Positions 51,925-60,817 of a stretch of DNA of 64,000 nucleotides are shown here, one piece after another (the first letter of the stretch is position 1; each line of letters starts with the position of its first letter). Below the pieces are notes generated by a model that saw nothing but the letters and a program-made list of their open reading frames with translations, was not told the DNA's origin and searched no databases. Location of the stretch: positions 19,054 through 83,053 of the forward strand of contig CASFPE010000027.1 in assembly GCA_949296575.1 (NCBI GenBank), read 5' to 3'. Origin of the DNA: an uncultured Bacteroides sp. GTDB lineage: Bacteria > Bacteroidota > Bacteroidia > Bacteroidales > Bacteroidaceae. A program made the translations under genes and the position numbers.

Positions 51925-52521
51925 ATGTTTATAAGTGAACATTGCGAATTTGTAGAATGGAGTCATTCCTTAATAGAGAATTGCTCTAATTTCTCATGCA
52001 AAAACGACAAGAGCATTGAACAGTTCTTCAAGGTTGAATTTGACTATTATGACCAACAATTATTAGGAAAATCCTATGGGTTTGTAAAAACGAAACCGTC
52101 TTTAGAATTGGTTGCCGCCTTCACAGTGTCAAATTCCATGCTGCCTATTGTGAATTTTCCTAAGAGTATTAAGAATCGCATAAACCGTCAAATACCCAAC
52201 CCTAAAAGGAGTACACAGTACCCAGCCGTATTAATCGGACAGTTAGCCGTATTTGATGCTTTTTCAGGAAAGCATATCGGTGATGAGGTCCTTTCATTCA
52301 TTAAAGGTTGGTTCATAGAGCCTCTAAACAAAACCGGATGCAGATACGTTGTTGTCGATGCGGTAAATAATGATAAAGTTATTGACTTCTATCAAAGAAA
52401 CGGATTCAAATTCATTTTCGATAAGATTGAGGATGAGATTGAATACATGAAGCTGGATATGGAACCAGAATACAAGCGCACTCGTCTTATGTATTTCGAC
52501 CTTATTGTTCTTAAATCATAA
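51925..52521 (+). CDS. GNAT-family N-acetyltransferase, candidate toxin
   Basis: This 198-residue protein contains the GNAT features LIGQLAVFDAFSGKHIGDEVLSFIKGW-type acceptor strand plus the acetyl-CoA loop region (AVFDAFSGKHIGDEV, near residue 112), then VVDAVNNDKVIDFYQRNGFKF, the C-terminal motif that binds CoA. An N-terminal HEC-rich segment precedes the GNAT core. With the 56-residue partner upstream it resembles TacT/AtaT-type toxins, which acetylate aminoacyl-tRNA. Base composition is AT-rich compared with the genes before 51.6 kb, consistent with acquisition. A non-toxin acetyltransferase cannot be excluded. Confidence 0.75.
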   Translation: MFISEHCEFVEWSHSLIENCSNFSCKNDKSIEQFFKVEFDYYDQQLLGKSYGFVKTKPSLELVAAFTVSNSMLPIVNFPKSIKNRINRQIPNPKRSTQYPAVLIGQLAVFDAFSGKHIGDEVLSFIKGWFIEPLNKTGCRYVVVDAVNNDKVIDFYQRNGFKFIFDKIEDEIEYMKLDMEPEYKRTRLMYFDLIVLKS

Positions 52522-52626
52522 CCCATATACCACATTCTCCAACAATACATTGCCGTTGGTATCCCTATAACATGCAGGATTAATATACATAATATTATAT
52601 TCGCAAACATTATAAATGATAACATC

Positions 52627-53721
52627 ATGGAAGAACAAAGAAAAAATCTCCTTTTCATCACCAATATTCCCTCTCCTTATCGGATTGACTTCTACAATGA
52701 ACTAAGCAAATACCATAACGTGACCGTCTTATTCGAGGCCAAAAGAGTGGCGGGCATCAACTTCAATTGGAAAGAAGACAAAATACAGTTCAATGCCATC
52801 TTCTTGAAAGAAGGGAACATCGAAGAACGGAAAGTAGATTGGAGCATTTTTCATCATCTTACTGACCTAAAGAAATATGACCGAATTATACTCACAAGTT
52901 ACAGCTATGCTACCGAAACAGCGGCACTTCTTTATCTCAAGTTCAAAAGCGTCCCATATTTTTACGAAATAGACGGTGCCATGCCTAATTATCATGAAAG
53001 CCCGGTGAAACGTCTAATCAAGCGATTCTTCCTGTCCGGGGCAAAATGCTACTTTAGTTCCAGCAAAATGACAGATGAATACATTCGATATTATGCTGGG
53101 AAAAAGGCTGTCATCCACCGCTATCCTTTCACTTCCTTGAAGAAGGCAGACCTCTTGCCCAATGTGCCAAGCGAGGCAGAGAAAGCCGCGTTAAAAAAAC
53201 AATTAGGCATCACCGAGAGCCAAGTCGTCTTAGCAGTAGGACAATTCATCCACCGCAAAGGTTTCGATATCCTGCTGAAAGCAGCAAAACAAGTAGATCA
53301 GGCTGTGGGAATATACATCGTAGGCGGGAAACCTACCCCTGAATACTTGCGCATGCAAGCTGAAATGAAGTTAGGCCATGTGCATTTCGAAGGGTTTAAA
53401 AGTAAAGAAGAATTAGCTCTTTATTTCAAAGCAGCAGATTTATTCGTACTCCCCACCCGAGAAGACATTTGGGGATTGGTTATCAACGAAGCCATGGGCT
53501 ATGGCTTGCCCGTCATCACCACCAATCGATGCGTTGCAGGATTAGAACTGCTCCCTGAGAGTACCATCATTGATGCAGACAACGTAAAGCAGTTAGCCTC
53601 AAAAATCAACCAACTGCTCCACGACAAAACATTACTCCACGAATTAGCCGTGCGCAATCTGCAAAAGATTCAAGGTTATACTACCGAAGCAATGGTGAAA
53701 GCACACCTTGACATTTTGTAA
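52627..53721 (+). CDS. Glycosyltransferase family 4
   Basis: This 364-residue retaining GT-B glycosyltransferase has an N-terminal acceptor domain (NIPSPYRIDFYNELSKYHNV) and a C-terminal nucleotide-sugar domain with VLAVGQFIHRKGFDILLKA and the E-x7-E type motif PTREDIWGLVINEAMGYGLPVITT. It belongs to the surface polysaccharide cluster. It is on the plus strand, convergent with the rest of the cluster and only 10 bases from the end of the epimerase gene. The sugar donor and acceptor are not deducible. Confidence 0.88.
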   Translation: MEEQRKNLLFITNIPSPYRIDFYNELSKYHNVTVLFEAKRVAGINFNWKEDKIQFNAIFLKEGNIEERKVDWSIFHHLTDLKKYDRIILTSYSYATETAALLYLKFKSVPYFYEIDGAMPNYHESPVKRLIKRFFLSGAKCYFSSSKMTDEYIRYYAGKKAVIHRYPFTSLKKADLLPNVPSEAEKAALKKQLGITESQVVLAVGQFIHRKGFDILLKAAKQVDQAVGIYIVGGKPTPEYLRMQAEMKLGHVHFEGFKSKEELALYFKAADLFVLPTREDIWGLVINEAMGYGLPVITTNRCVAGLELLPESTIIDADNVKQLASKINQLLHDKTLLHELAVRNLQKIQGYTTEAMVKAHLDIL

Positions 53722-53731
53722 AGATGGATAC

Positions 53732-54631
53732 CTATCCTATCTTAAAATGCTCCAACACATCCAAAGGCTGCCATCCCAGCTCTCGAACTGCTTTTTCATT
53801 GCTGAAAGTGAGCGAGTCGGTTATCTTCTTCAGCCGCATGGAATTGATGGGGGCATGCTTCCCCATACAGTCTCCTATCCATGCCAAAGCCTTCGCCAAC
53901 CCATAAGGGATATTCATCGGTTTCCTCTTGCCAAGCTGACGGGCAATCAAACGTTCTAATTCGCCAAAAGAAGGTTGATTCGTGTCGCATACATTGTAGA
54001 TGCCCCCTTTCTCCACCAACAACGGAAGCAAACGGGCAATGTCCTGCACCATCAAGACACTTTTACGCGCCCTTCCTCCTGCAATGCTCAAATATCGCCC
54101 GGTTCGTATTCCGTTAATCATTGCACCCAGATTTCCCGGAGGATTCGGACCGGCCAACAAAGAGGGGCGTATGATTGCCAACCTCACACCATGATGGCCG
54201 CACCATGTTTGCAGGAAACGTTCTGCCTGTATCTTGCTCAAAGCATAGGGAGTATCCCCATTCAATGGATGTTCTTCCGTAATTTCCTCTCCTGATTCAC
54301 AGCCATACACGGCCACTGTGCTGACAAACACCAATGCTTTAGGCACGCCAACCTGTTCCAATGCTTGGCAGAGATGCACCGTACCTTGATAGTTCACATC
54401 AAAGAAAGCTTTCTTTTCCTCTTCCGTCCGAGGCACCACATGGGCTTTTCCTGCTGCATGCAATACAACATCATAATGCCCGGACAATTCAGGCACAACT
54501 GCTGCAAGATTGCACTTGCAAGTATCACTGTCAGCCAAACCAATTGTATCAACCGAATATTTGCCTTCTAATAAAGGTTTCACATTCTTCCCCAAAAAGC
54601 CGGAAGCACCCGTAAACAATAATTTTTCCAT
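53732..54631 (-). CDS. NAD-dependent epimerase/dehydratase (extended SDR)
   Basis: This 299-residue protein has the SDR NAD(P) motif TGASGFLG near residue 7, VSTVAVYG and a YALSK catalytic pair (Tyr and Lys), ending with a substrate domain (ARELGWQPLDVLE-like VRELGWQPL). These enzymes epimerise or dehydrate nucleotide sugars. It lies 7 bases downstream of the GT2 gene on the same strand. The specific sugar is not determined. Confidence 0.85.
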   Translation of the reverse strand: MEKLLFTGASGFLGKNVKPLLEGKYSVDTIGLADSDTCKCNLAAVVPELSGHYDVVLHAAGKAHVVPRTEEEKKAFFDVNYQGTVHLCQALEQVGVPKALVFVSTVAVYGCESGEEITEEHPLNGDTPYALSKIQAERFLQTWCGHHGVRLAIIRPSLLAGPNPPGNLGAMINGIRTGRYLSIAGGRARKSVLMVQDIARLLPLLVEKGGIYNVCDTNQPSFGELERLIARQLGKRKPMNIPYGLAKALAWIGDCMGKHAPINSMRLKKITDSLTFSNEKAVRELGWQPLDVLEHFKIG

Positions 54632-54638
54632 ACAGAGC

Positions 54639-55388
54639 CTATTTTACATATTGAAGCAACTTTGGCAAAAGCCTATATGCAGGATACAACACGGGCGGCT
54701 TCAATCCGTTTTTCCGAAAGGCAGCCATGCACTCCTTCGTGTTCTTCACAATATTGGTATAGTCTTTGCTTGTAGCTCCTCCCAAACGCATCCGAATCAT
54801 CGCCATGTCCAAATGTTTAGCCACGATGTGATGGCACTCAAACAAACGGAGCATCAATTCAAAATCCGCCGCCAAAGGAAAATCCAAATCAAACAAGCCG
54901 TACTTCTCATACACCTCTTTGCGCAAATACAAAGTCGGATGCGCCGGATGCCATCCTTTAAAGAAACAGCCCGGCTTATAATCCGTTGTCACCCAATGGC
55001 GCACAATCTTCTGCGGTTCATCCGGTTTCACATAATACAAGTCGGCATGCACGCCGTCCAACGTTGGATCTTCCCGGAAAGCACGCACCACTTCGCTTAT
55101 CACGTGGCCATCGGCAAAGAAGTCATCCGAGTTCAATATCCCGATGATGTCGCCCGTCGCCATGCGTATGCCTTTGTTCATCGCATCGTAAATGCCCCTG
55201 TCCGGTTCAGAAACGACTTTTGCTATCTTACCATCATATTCATGCACGATATCCAAGGTGGCATCCTTGCTTTTCCCGTCCACAATGATATGCTCTATGT
55301 CCGGGTAATCCTGCGCAAGCACGCTCTCTATCGTGTCACGCACGGTCTTTGCACTGTTATAAGTTGCTGTTATGATTGATACTTTCAT
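54639..55388 (-). CDS. Glycosyltransferase family 2
   Basis: This 249-residue inverting GT-A transferase starts at ATG 55388 (MKVSIITATYNSAKTV), preferred over an upstream in-frame start at 55412 that would add eight unusual residues and overlap the AlbA-type gene. Motifs: TATYNSAKTVRDTIESVLAQ, HIIVDGKSKD, GDIIGILNSDDFF (DxD-like, metal and donor binding) and HPTLYLR. It sits between the AlbA-type gene and the epimerase gene on the minus strand and likely acts on surface polysaccharide. Confidence 0.9.
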   Translation of the reverse strand: MKVSIITATYNSAKTVRDTIESVLAQDYPDIEHIIVDGKSKDATLDIVHEYDGKIAKVVSEPDRGIYDAMNKGIRMATGDIIGILNSDDFFADGHVISEVVRAFREDPTLDGVHADLYYVKPDEPQKIVRHWVTTDYKPGCFFKGWHPAHPTLYLRKEVYEKYGLFDLDFPLAADFELMLRLFECHHIVAKHLDMAMIRMRLGGATSKDYTNIVKNTKECMAAFRKNGLKPPVLYPAYRLLPKLLQYVK

Positions 55389-55408
55389 TCGTTGTTCATT
55401 AAAAACAT

Positions 55409-56851
55409 TCATTCTACGGTCTCGTACTTTTGATATTGGCTATTGGGTTTGTCCGGGATGGTCATCCTCAATTGCCCATCCTGCAATAAAGGCACAATGT
55501 ACTTCTTGCGCACCCATTTCTTATCCTTCATTCCAAGCATCTCCGCTATTTCTCCTATGTTTTTAGGAGAACGGCAAAACTCCAATATTCTATCACTGGG
55601 GGTGTCACTGGGGGTGTCACTAGGGGTGTCACTGGGGGTGTCACTGGGGGTGTCACCTTCATTTAACAAACCAACAAACCATATTGTCAAGTTCACAAAC
55701 GGAGCAACCACTTTCATTTCCGGCATTGGCAAGCCTTGCTTTTTGCAACTTTCCATAATCAGGCCAATGCCACGTCCCCACGCTTCCATCGTGCCTCGGC
55801 GATAAAAGACATTGGCTATCGTCGGATTCGCAGGGAGCGACCCAATTTGCCCCTCTGCGAAATCTTGCCAAGACAAGCCCATCGGGAATGATCCTGGATT
55901 TTGAAACACCATCCGATCATCATAAATCGCAAGGCTTGGAGTCATGTTTTCCGCACTCCAAGAACGATGGCACAACATATTGATTGTTGCTTCTTTGATT
56001 GCTTCATAAGGAACGGTCAATGTGTCTTCCCGGAATTTGCTGTCCATTCTGCCGGACAAATTTAGATGCTTCAAGCAAAAATCCATCACTGCGTCATATT
56101 GTTCAAACAGATTTCCTTCGCAAATGGTCTGGTCACGGAATATTCGTTTATCTGTTCCTTCAAACCTTGCCAACCTTACCTTGCATTGCACATGCAGCAA
56201 AGACGGGTCTTTCCCAAACAAAACATTGGCTGCATTAAGAATCATACCGTCTTTCCTTGCCACACCCAACTTCACCATTACTTTCATCGGGTCTTGCAAG
56301 GTCATCGCAGAAGCATGTATCCTCCGGGAGGCAATACCATCGTGCAATGTCTGATAAAGAGATTCCGTGTCTATGTCTTCAAGTGTTATTTCCACATTGG
56401 GGGTATTTTCCCAACTGAAACGATGCGGATTGCCCAACTTCAAACGTTCCTCATACATTGGACGAGGCATTAAAACCGTAGTGCTTTCCACCTTATAGAA
56501 AGCCCTGCCATCAAAGGAATAAGGGCCGTTCCTGAAGTTATTTGAATCAAAATACAACGCGATAACATAAAAGCCCGGTTTATCCGGCAACTCCACATAT
56601 TCCACATTCACTTCAATGGATGGCTCTATTTTCCGCAAAGCATTTGCAATCTCTTGCCTTGTATTGTCTGTCACATTTTGCCCGACAATATTCAAAGACG
56701 GGGTTATGCCAAACAGCAACCATCCTCCATCCGAATTAAGGAAAGCACAAGCCGTTTCCATCCCTTTCTGAAGTTCTCCGGTACTCTTTTTCAATTCCAA
56801 GGTACTGGTTTCTCCCTTTGATATCAATTCCTTTACATCTTCTATCGTCAT
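55409..56851 (-). CDS. AlbA_2/Schlafen-type ATP-binding protein with TPSD tandem repeat
   Basis: This 480-residue protein has an N-terminal AlbA_2 (DUF4/Slfn-like) domain (GETSTLELKKST, GWLLFGITPSL). A GHKL-ATPase-like central part follows (PYEAIKEATINMLCHRSW, DDRMVFQNPGSFP, RRGTMEAWGRGIGLI), and a C-terminal winged-helix-like region (IGEIAEMLGMKDKKWVRKKYIVPLLQDG). In between is DTPSDTPSDTPSDTPSDTPS, five copies encoded by a 12-bp tandem repeat. Family members are putative transcriptional regulators or defence proteins. It interrupts the glycosyltransferase cluster with 20-21-base gaps, so it is cotranscribed with it, but its role there is unclear. Confidence 0.82.
   Translation of the reverse strand: MTIEDVKELISKGETSTLELKKSTGELQKGMETACAFLNSDGGWLLFGITPSLNIVGQNVTDNTRQEIANALRKIEPSIEVNVEYVELPDKPGFYVIALYFDSNNFRNGPYSFDGRAFYKVESTTVLMPRPMYEERLKLGNPHRFSWENTPNVEITLEDIDTESLYQTLHDGIASRRIHASAMTLQDPMKVMVKLGVARKDGMILNAANVLFGKDPSLLHVQCKVRLARFEGTDKRIFRDQTICEGNLFEQYDAVMDFCLKHLNLSGRMDSKFREDTLTVPYEAIKEATINMLCHRSWSAENMTPSLAIYDDRMVFQNPGSFPMGLSWQDFAEGQIGSLPANPTIANVFYRRGTMEAWGRGIGLIMESCKKQGLPMPEMKVVAPFVNLTIWFVGLLNEGDTPSDTPSDTPSDTPSDTPSDRILEFCRSPKNIGEIAEMLGMKDKKWVRKKYIVPLLQDGQLRMTIPDKPNSQYQKYETVE
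55593..55656. repeat. 12-bp tandem repeat in the AlbA-type gene
   Basis: Five consecutive copies of TCACTGGGGGTG on the plus strand (the third has TCACTAGGGGTG), followed by a partial TCAC. They encode TPSD on the minus strand. Gain or loss of units keeps the frame, changing linker length only. Confidence 0.9.
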
Positions 56852-56872
56852 AGTGCCGCCTCAATAAACGAA

Positions 56873-58087
56873 CTACTTTTCAGACAATATCCGTTCATAC
56901 AATCGGAAATACTCCTCATAACGGTCTTCTTTCTTGAAGTTGTCTAAAATATATTGGCGGCACAAAGGCCGGTAAGCTTTTTTCCCTCTTTGCGATGCCA
57001 ACTTTATCTTTTCCAACAATCCATTCATATCGCCCGGTTCCACAATATAACCTGTATCCGGGGTAATCACCTCCACGCTTCCTCCTGTCCTGTAAGTGAT
57101 GACCGGCGTGCCGCATGCCAAAGCCTCCAAATTCGTTGTCGGGAAATTGTCTTCCCATGTAGGGTTCAGAAAGGCATCTGCTGCCGAATACAACTCCACC
57201 AATTGCTGCACATTCTCTGTGCGCGAAAGGCCAATAACGGACTTCGGCAAACGTTCAAGCTGTTTTTCCGACAAGCCGACCAATACAATAGCATATTCCG
57301 GAGGCAGCACTTCCGACAAGCGGCAAAAATCGTCCAAACCTTTCCGCTTGTCCCACACACTGGCTACTCCTAAAAGCATTTTCTTACCTGCAATGCCCAA
57401 ACGTTGCTTCACATCACTATCCTTTATGGAAAAGACATTCGTATCCACGCCGTTATGAATGCAAACAATCGGTTTATCGCCTAAAAAAGATTGCCGCAAC
57501 TCATCGGCCAACCAATTGGAGACCGGCACCAACATCAAACGTTCTAATGCCGTAAAAGCCGCTTTCTTTTCTTGCCAGTTTTTCCTTGAACGGTCTGCCC
57601 ACAGGCTTCGCGGATAGGCTTCCAGTTGCGGGCAGTAACAGCATCCCTGTTGCCAACGATTGCACCCTTTCGCTGTATAATAAGCACAATGCCCCGTGAA
57701 GCTCCAGCAATCGTGCATCGTCCAAACAACAGGCATCCTATGTTGCTGCAAATAATGGAACAAAAGAGGATAATTCAGGTAATACCCGTGTATCACATGC
57801 AGATGCACAATGTCCGGCTTTATGGCATCCATCTGTTTCAGCAGTTCACGAGTAGCCCGCACAGAAGCCAAGCCTTGTCTGTCCAGCAAGCGTGTTTGCA
57901 GCCCGTGCCAAAGCATGTCCCGTGTGGTTCCTACCCTAATCAGTTGCGATTGGCTCGGACGCTCATTGCGCCCATAGGCAATATAGCTTTTCCAACCTTT
58001 CGACAAAACCATCTGCCCGATATCCTCAGCGATATGCCCGGTCGAACCCCAATTCACCACCACGTTAATTTGCAACAACGTTCTCAT
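56873..58087 (-). CDS. Glycosyltransferase family 4
   Basis: This 404-residue GT-B enzyme carries the acceptor-side motif NVVVNWGSTGHIAEDIG at the N-terminus, WTMHDCWSFTGHCAYY, which is typical of a GT4 subgroup in capsule clusters, VPVSNWLADELRQSF, and C-terminal LNPTWEDNFPTTNLEALACGTPVITYRTGG (E-x7-E type donor site). Its ATG overlaps the previous gene's stop by 4 bases (58084-58087). Confidence 0.9.
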   Translation of the reverse strand: MRTLLQINVVVNWGSTGHIAEDIGQMVLSKGWKSYIAYGRNERPSQSQLIRVGTTRDMLWHGLQTRLLDRQGLASVRATRELLKQMDAIKPDIVHLHVIHGYYLNYPLLFHYLQQHRMPVVWTMHDCWSFTGHCAYYTAKGCNRWQQGCCYCPQLEAYPRSLWADRSRKNWQEKKAAFTALERLMLVPVSNWLADELRQSFLGDKPIVCIHNGVDTNVFSIKDSDVKQRLGIAGKKMLLGVASVWDKRKGLDDFCRLSEVLPPEYAIVLVGLSEKQLERLPKSVIGLSRTENVQQLVELYSAADAFLNPTWEDNFPTTNLEALACGTPVITYRTGGSVEVITPDTGYIVEPGDMNGLLEKIKLASQRGKKAYRPLCRQYILDNFKKEDRYEEYFRLYERILSEK

Positions 58088-59232
58088 TTCTCAATCAATT
58101 CATTAAATAAGTTCATCCATTTCGGCATGATATTCTCTAAAGAATAACGGGATGCATACTCTTTAGCCTTTACAGACATCCGTTCCCGCAATTTCCCATC
58201 TTCAATTAACCGGCATATCGCACCTGCCAACTTTTCAACATTCCCCATCGGAACCAAAAAACCGTTTTCACCCTCTTTTATCACCTCCCTTGGACCACAT
58301 TCGCAATCGAAAGACACCAACGGCAAGCCACAAGCCATTGCCTCTATCAACACCATTGGCAAGCCTTCGTAACGGGAACTCATCACATAAAAAGCACTTT
58401 TCAAATATTCCGATTTCACATCCGTTGTCGTCCCGTGCAGAAAAGCAGAATCTCCCAAAGCGTTTTCTTCTATGCAAGCTTCCAACTTTTCTCTCCAAGG
58501 CCCTTGCCCGAAGATGTCCAACTGCCAATCCGCATGTCTCGCATGCACCAATTTCCATGCTTCAAGCAAGTAATCATACCCTTTTTGTTCATCCAACTTG
58601 CCTATGGCAATAACCCTTTTCGAATTCAAATTCGGCTTTTCCGGACAATTGAAAGGAATCGGATTGCTGATTACCACGACATTCTTGTGCGTTTTCTGCC
58701 AATCGACTGCATCTTGGTTGGTCAATACAACCAAGCGTTCCAATCCACGGGTTGCCCGCTTCAATTGCCATGTACGGAAATCGCCTAAGCAACTCCACAA
58801 AAATCCTTGGTGGCGTGCCATGATGAATTGCTTCCTGTTATTCATCGAAAAATGTATTTCCGCCATCTTCCGGCTCCCGTCTTTCAAGGAAGTAAGGAAG
58901 TCTATTTCCTTCCCGCAAAGGGAGATGCAGATGTCCGCTTTGCATTTCACGAGATACTCCTGCAATTTCTTCTTGTACAAGGAAAGTTTTTTGTAATGCA
59001 ACCATGTTTTCTTCACCAATCCGGCTGCAAAGTGTTCTTCAAAGTTCAGCCCGAAATCCACCAATTGAATCCTGTCGTCCAACAAGAAATAGACCGGGCG
59101 ATGGTTCTGGTCTGTCGTGACAATCGTGATGTCGTATTTGCCGGTATTCACCAAATAGTTCACCTTCTCGGTCAACACCCTTTCCATCCCGCCCGGATTA
59201 TAAAGGGCCGGCACGCAATACACTAATTTCAT
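58084..59232 (-). CDS. Glycosyltransferase family 4
   Basis: This 382-residue GT-B enzyme has the opening MKLVYCVPALYNPGGMERVL, where PGGMERV is a well-conserved GT4 start, VIAIGKLDEQKGYDYLLEAW in the donor domain, and SSRYEGLPMVLIEAMACGLPLVSF as the E-x7-E donor motif. It is the first gene of the minus-strand polysaccharide operon and overlaps the next by ATGA. Confidence 0.92.
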   Translation of the reverse strand: MKLVYCVPALYNPGGMERVLTEKVNYLVNTGKYDITIVTTDQNHRPVYFLLDDRIQLVDFGLNFEEHFAAGLVKKTWLHYKKLSLYKKKLQEYLVKCKADICISLCGKEIDFLTSLKDGSRKMAEIHFSMNNRKQFIMARHQGFLWSCLGDFRTWQLKRATRGLERLVVLTNQDAVDWQKTHKNVVVISNPIPFNCPEKPNLNSKRVIAIGKLDEQKGYDYLLEAWKLVHARHADWQLDIFGQGPWREKLEACIEENALGDSAFLHGTTTDVKSEYLKSAFYVMSSRYEGLPMVLIEAMACGLPLVSFDCECGPREVIKEGENGFLVPMGNVEKLAGAICRLIEDGKLRERMSVKAKEYASRYSLENIMPKWMNLFNELIEK

Positions 59233-59325
59233 AACTCCTAATTACATAAACAATATAGCACAAATATGGCTGTTTTTATCGGATTGGCAAAACATTTCTC
59301 TGACAATTTAAAGGTTTCCATTGCA

Positions 59326-60095
59326 TTACCCGCCAAGGATAGACAAATACCGCTGCAAAGACTCCAACTCTGCTTTCGCCACAAACTCTTGGAACACACC
59401 CGGCTGTTTATCCACGTGCGACGCCTCCAATGCGGCATAATAAGCCCTTTTTCCTTCATCCGTCCCCTTGAAGTTCACCATCGTATAGCCATTGCGGAGC
59501 AAATACAAGTTCATCAAAAGGCGCGAAGTGCGACCGTTCCCATCAATGAAAGGATGGATGCGCACCAATTCATCATGAAGATACGCTGCAGCCAACACCG
59601 GATGGCACTCCTGCTCCTCCATTTCCCGGAAGCGCAACATAAAATCTTCCATTTGCTTGCCTATCAGGTAAGGTTGCGGCGGTGTATGCCGACTGCCCGA
59701 TATCAAAACAGGAACCGTGCGGTAACATCCTGCATTCTCCCGGTTGATGCCATGCAACACAAGTGCATGTATCTCTTTAACTGTACGTTCGCTTATCTCT
59801 ATGCCACTTCTTGCAAAATCCTTAACTTAATATAATCGATTGCTTCAGCATGGTTGATGGCTTCCAAGTGTTCACGCATGGACTTTCCGGCAATCGCCAT
59901 CCTTTCATTCACCACCAATTCCGTCTCCTGCAAAGTAAGCGTATTGCCCTCGATGCGGTTGCTTTCATACGTATATTCAATGTCTAATGCATCTTCTATC
60001 TTCCTCAAAGCCTCAGCAGGCAAAGGCCGCATATCAGAAAGACGCGCTTTTAGCCTGTCGCATTCTTGCAACAAAGCCGACAAATGATTCCTCAT
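59326..60095 (-). pseudogene. fic: fic, Fic-domain AMPylase gene disrupted by a 5-bp duplication
   Basis: The gene starts at ATG 60095 and reads 98 codons before a frameshift stop. The N-terminal part contains the inhibitory helix motif SNRIEGN (S-x3-E-G), the class II position, and NHAEAIDYIK. The rest is open in another frame, ending at 59326, and contains the Fic motif HPFIDGNGRTSR. The two frames are separated by TTAAGTTAAG on the minus strand (plus-strand CTTAACTTAA, 59821-59830). Removing one TTAAG unit restores a single 254-residue Fic protein (IDYIKDFARSGIEISERTVKE across the joint). Fic enzymes transfer AMP to target proteins. As read, the N-terminal product would lack the active site. 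Confidence 0.88.
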
Positions 60096-60115
60096 ATTTC
60101 CTTAATTCATAAGAA

Positions 60116-60123
60116 CAAATGTA
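60116..60123 (-). promoter_or_regulatory. Possible -7 box for fic
   Basis: The minus strand reads TACATTTG 20 bases upstream of ATG 60095. No -33 TTTG at proper spacing. Confidence 0.35.
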
Positions 60124-60244
60124 CACAAATAAAGCGGACGAAAAGAAGAATATAGCATTTTTCTTTCGTCCGACTTACATTTAATCAATGAATTCAAAAT
60201 GCACCAACATGGAATCGTTCCTCTTACTGGTACGAAAAAATATA

Positions 60245-60817
60245 TTAATCCGCAAATTCAGCAATCAACCTACGACTTAAGTCTGATAATGATTTTATGA
60301 ATCCCAAATTACTATATTCAAAATTATGTGTTAAGCTATTCCATTGCATAAATCCAAGCATATGGAGTTGTTGTTGCTCATTTACTATTGTTTGTATGTA
60401 CGACATATGATGCTCGCTATATAACGTATGTGTTAAACGTGGGCTACAGCCATTATCAATATTGACCAGTAAGCCATATTTTGCTCCAGAAACGAGACAA
60501 TAACCTATCAATTGAGACCACTCCTTTAGCCCTGCACTTTTTACCAATTTTATTTCCAAAATCAAAAGTTCAAATTTGACTCCATCGGTTATCAGTGCAA
60601 AGATATCAAGGCTTAAAGGAGGAACATTCTCAGCAAATGATGAAACACAAGAACATTCTAATGGATGTTCTTGAATTATGCGATGAAGGTTTTTCTTAAG
60701 TTCCCCAATTCCCCAATAAACATATAATTCCCTATGATTACTTGCCAAAAAGTTACTCTTAAGCTGCGTTTCTATAAATTTTTGTATTTCAGGATAATAT
60801 GAAACCTCATTTTTCAT
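60245..60817 (-). CDS. PD-(D/E)XK nuclease-like protein
   Basis: This 190-residue protein has the residue pattern of the PD-(D/E)XK nuclease core: LSLDIFALIT (Asp71) followed after 16 residues by FELLILEIKLVKS (Glu88-Ile-Lys90), then WSQLIGY (Gln102) and YGLLVNID. That is a D-x16-ExK arrangement on two predicted strands plus the usual Q/W helix. Length is typical of small restriction endonucleases or accessory nucleases. It overlaps the preceding LAGLIDADG-like gene by 11 bases and is the last gene of the methyltransferase operon, so a restriction or cleavage role is plausible. I infer this from the motif and context only; I do not recognise the family. Confidence 0.6.
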   Translation of the reverse strand: MKNEVSYYPEIQKFIETQLKSNFLASNHRELYVYWGIGELKKNLHRIIQEHPLECSCVSSFAENVPPLSLDIFALITDGVKFELLILEIKLVKSAGLKEWSQLIGYCLVSGAKYGLLVNIDNGCSPRLTHTLYSEHHMSYIQTIVNEQQQLHMLGFMQWNSLTHNFEYSNLGFIKSLSDLSRRLIAEFAD

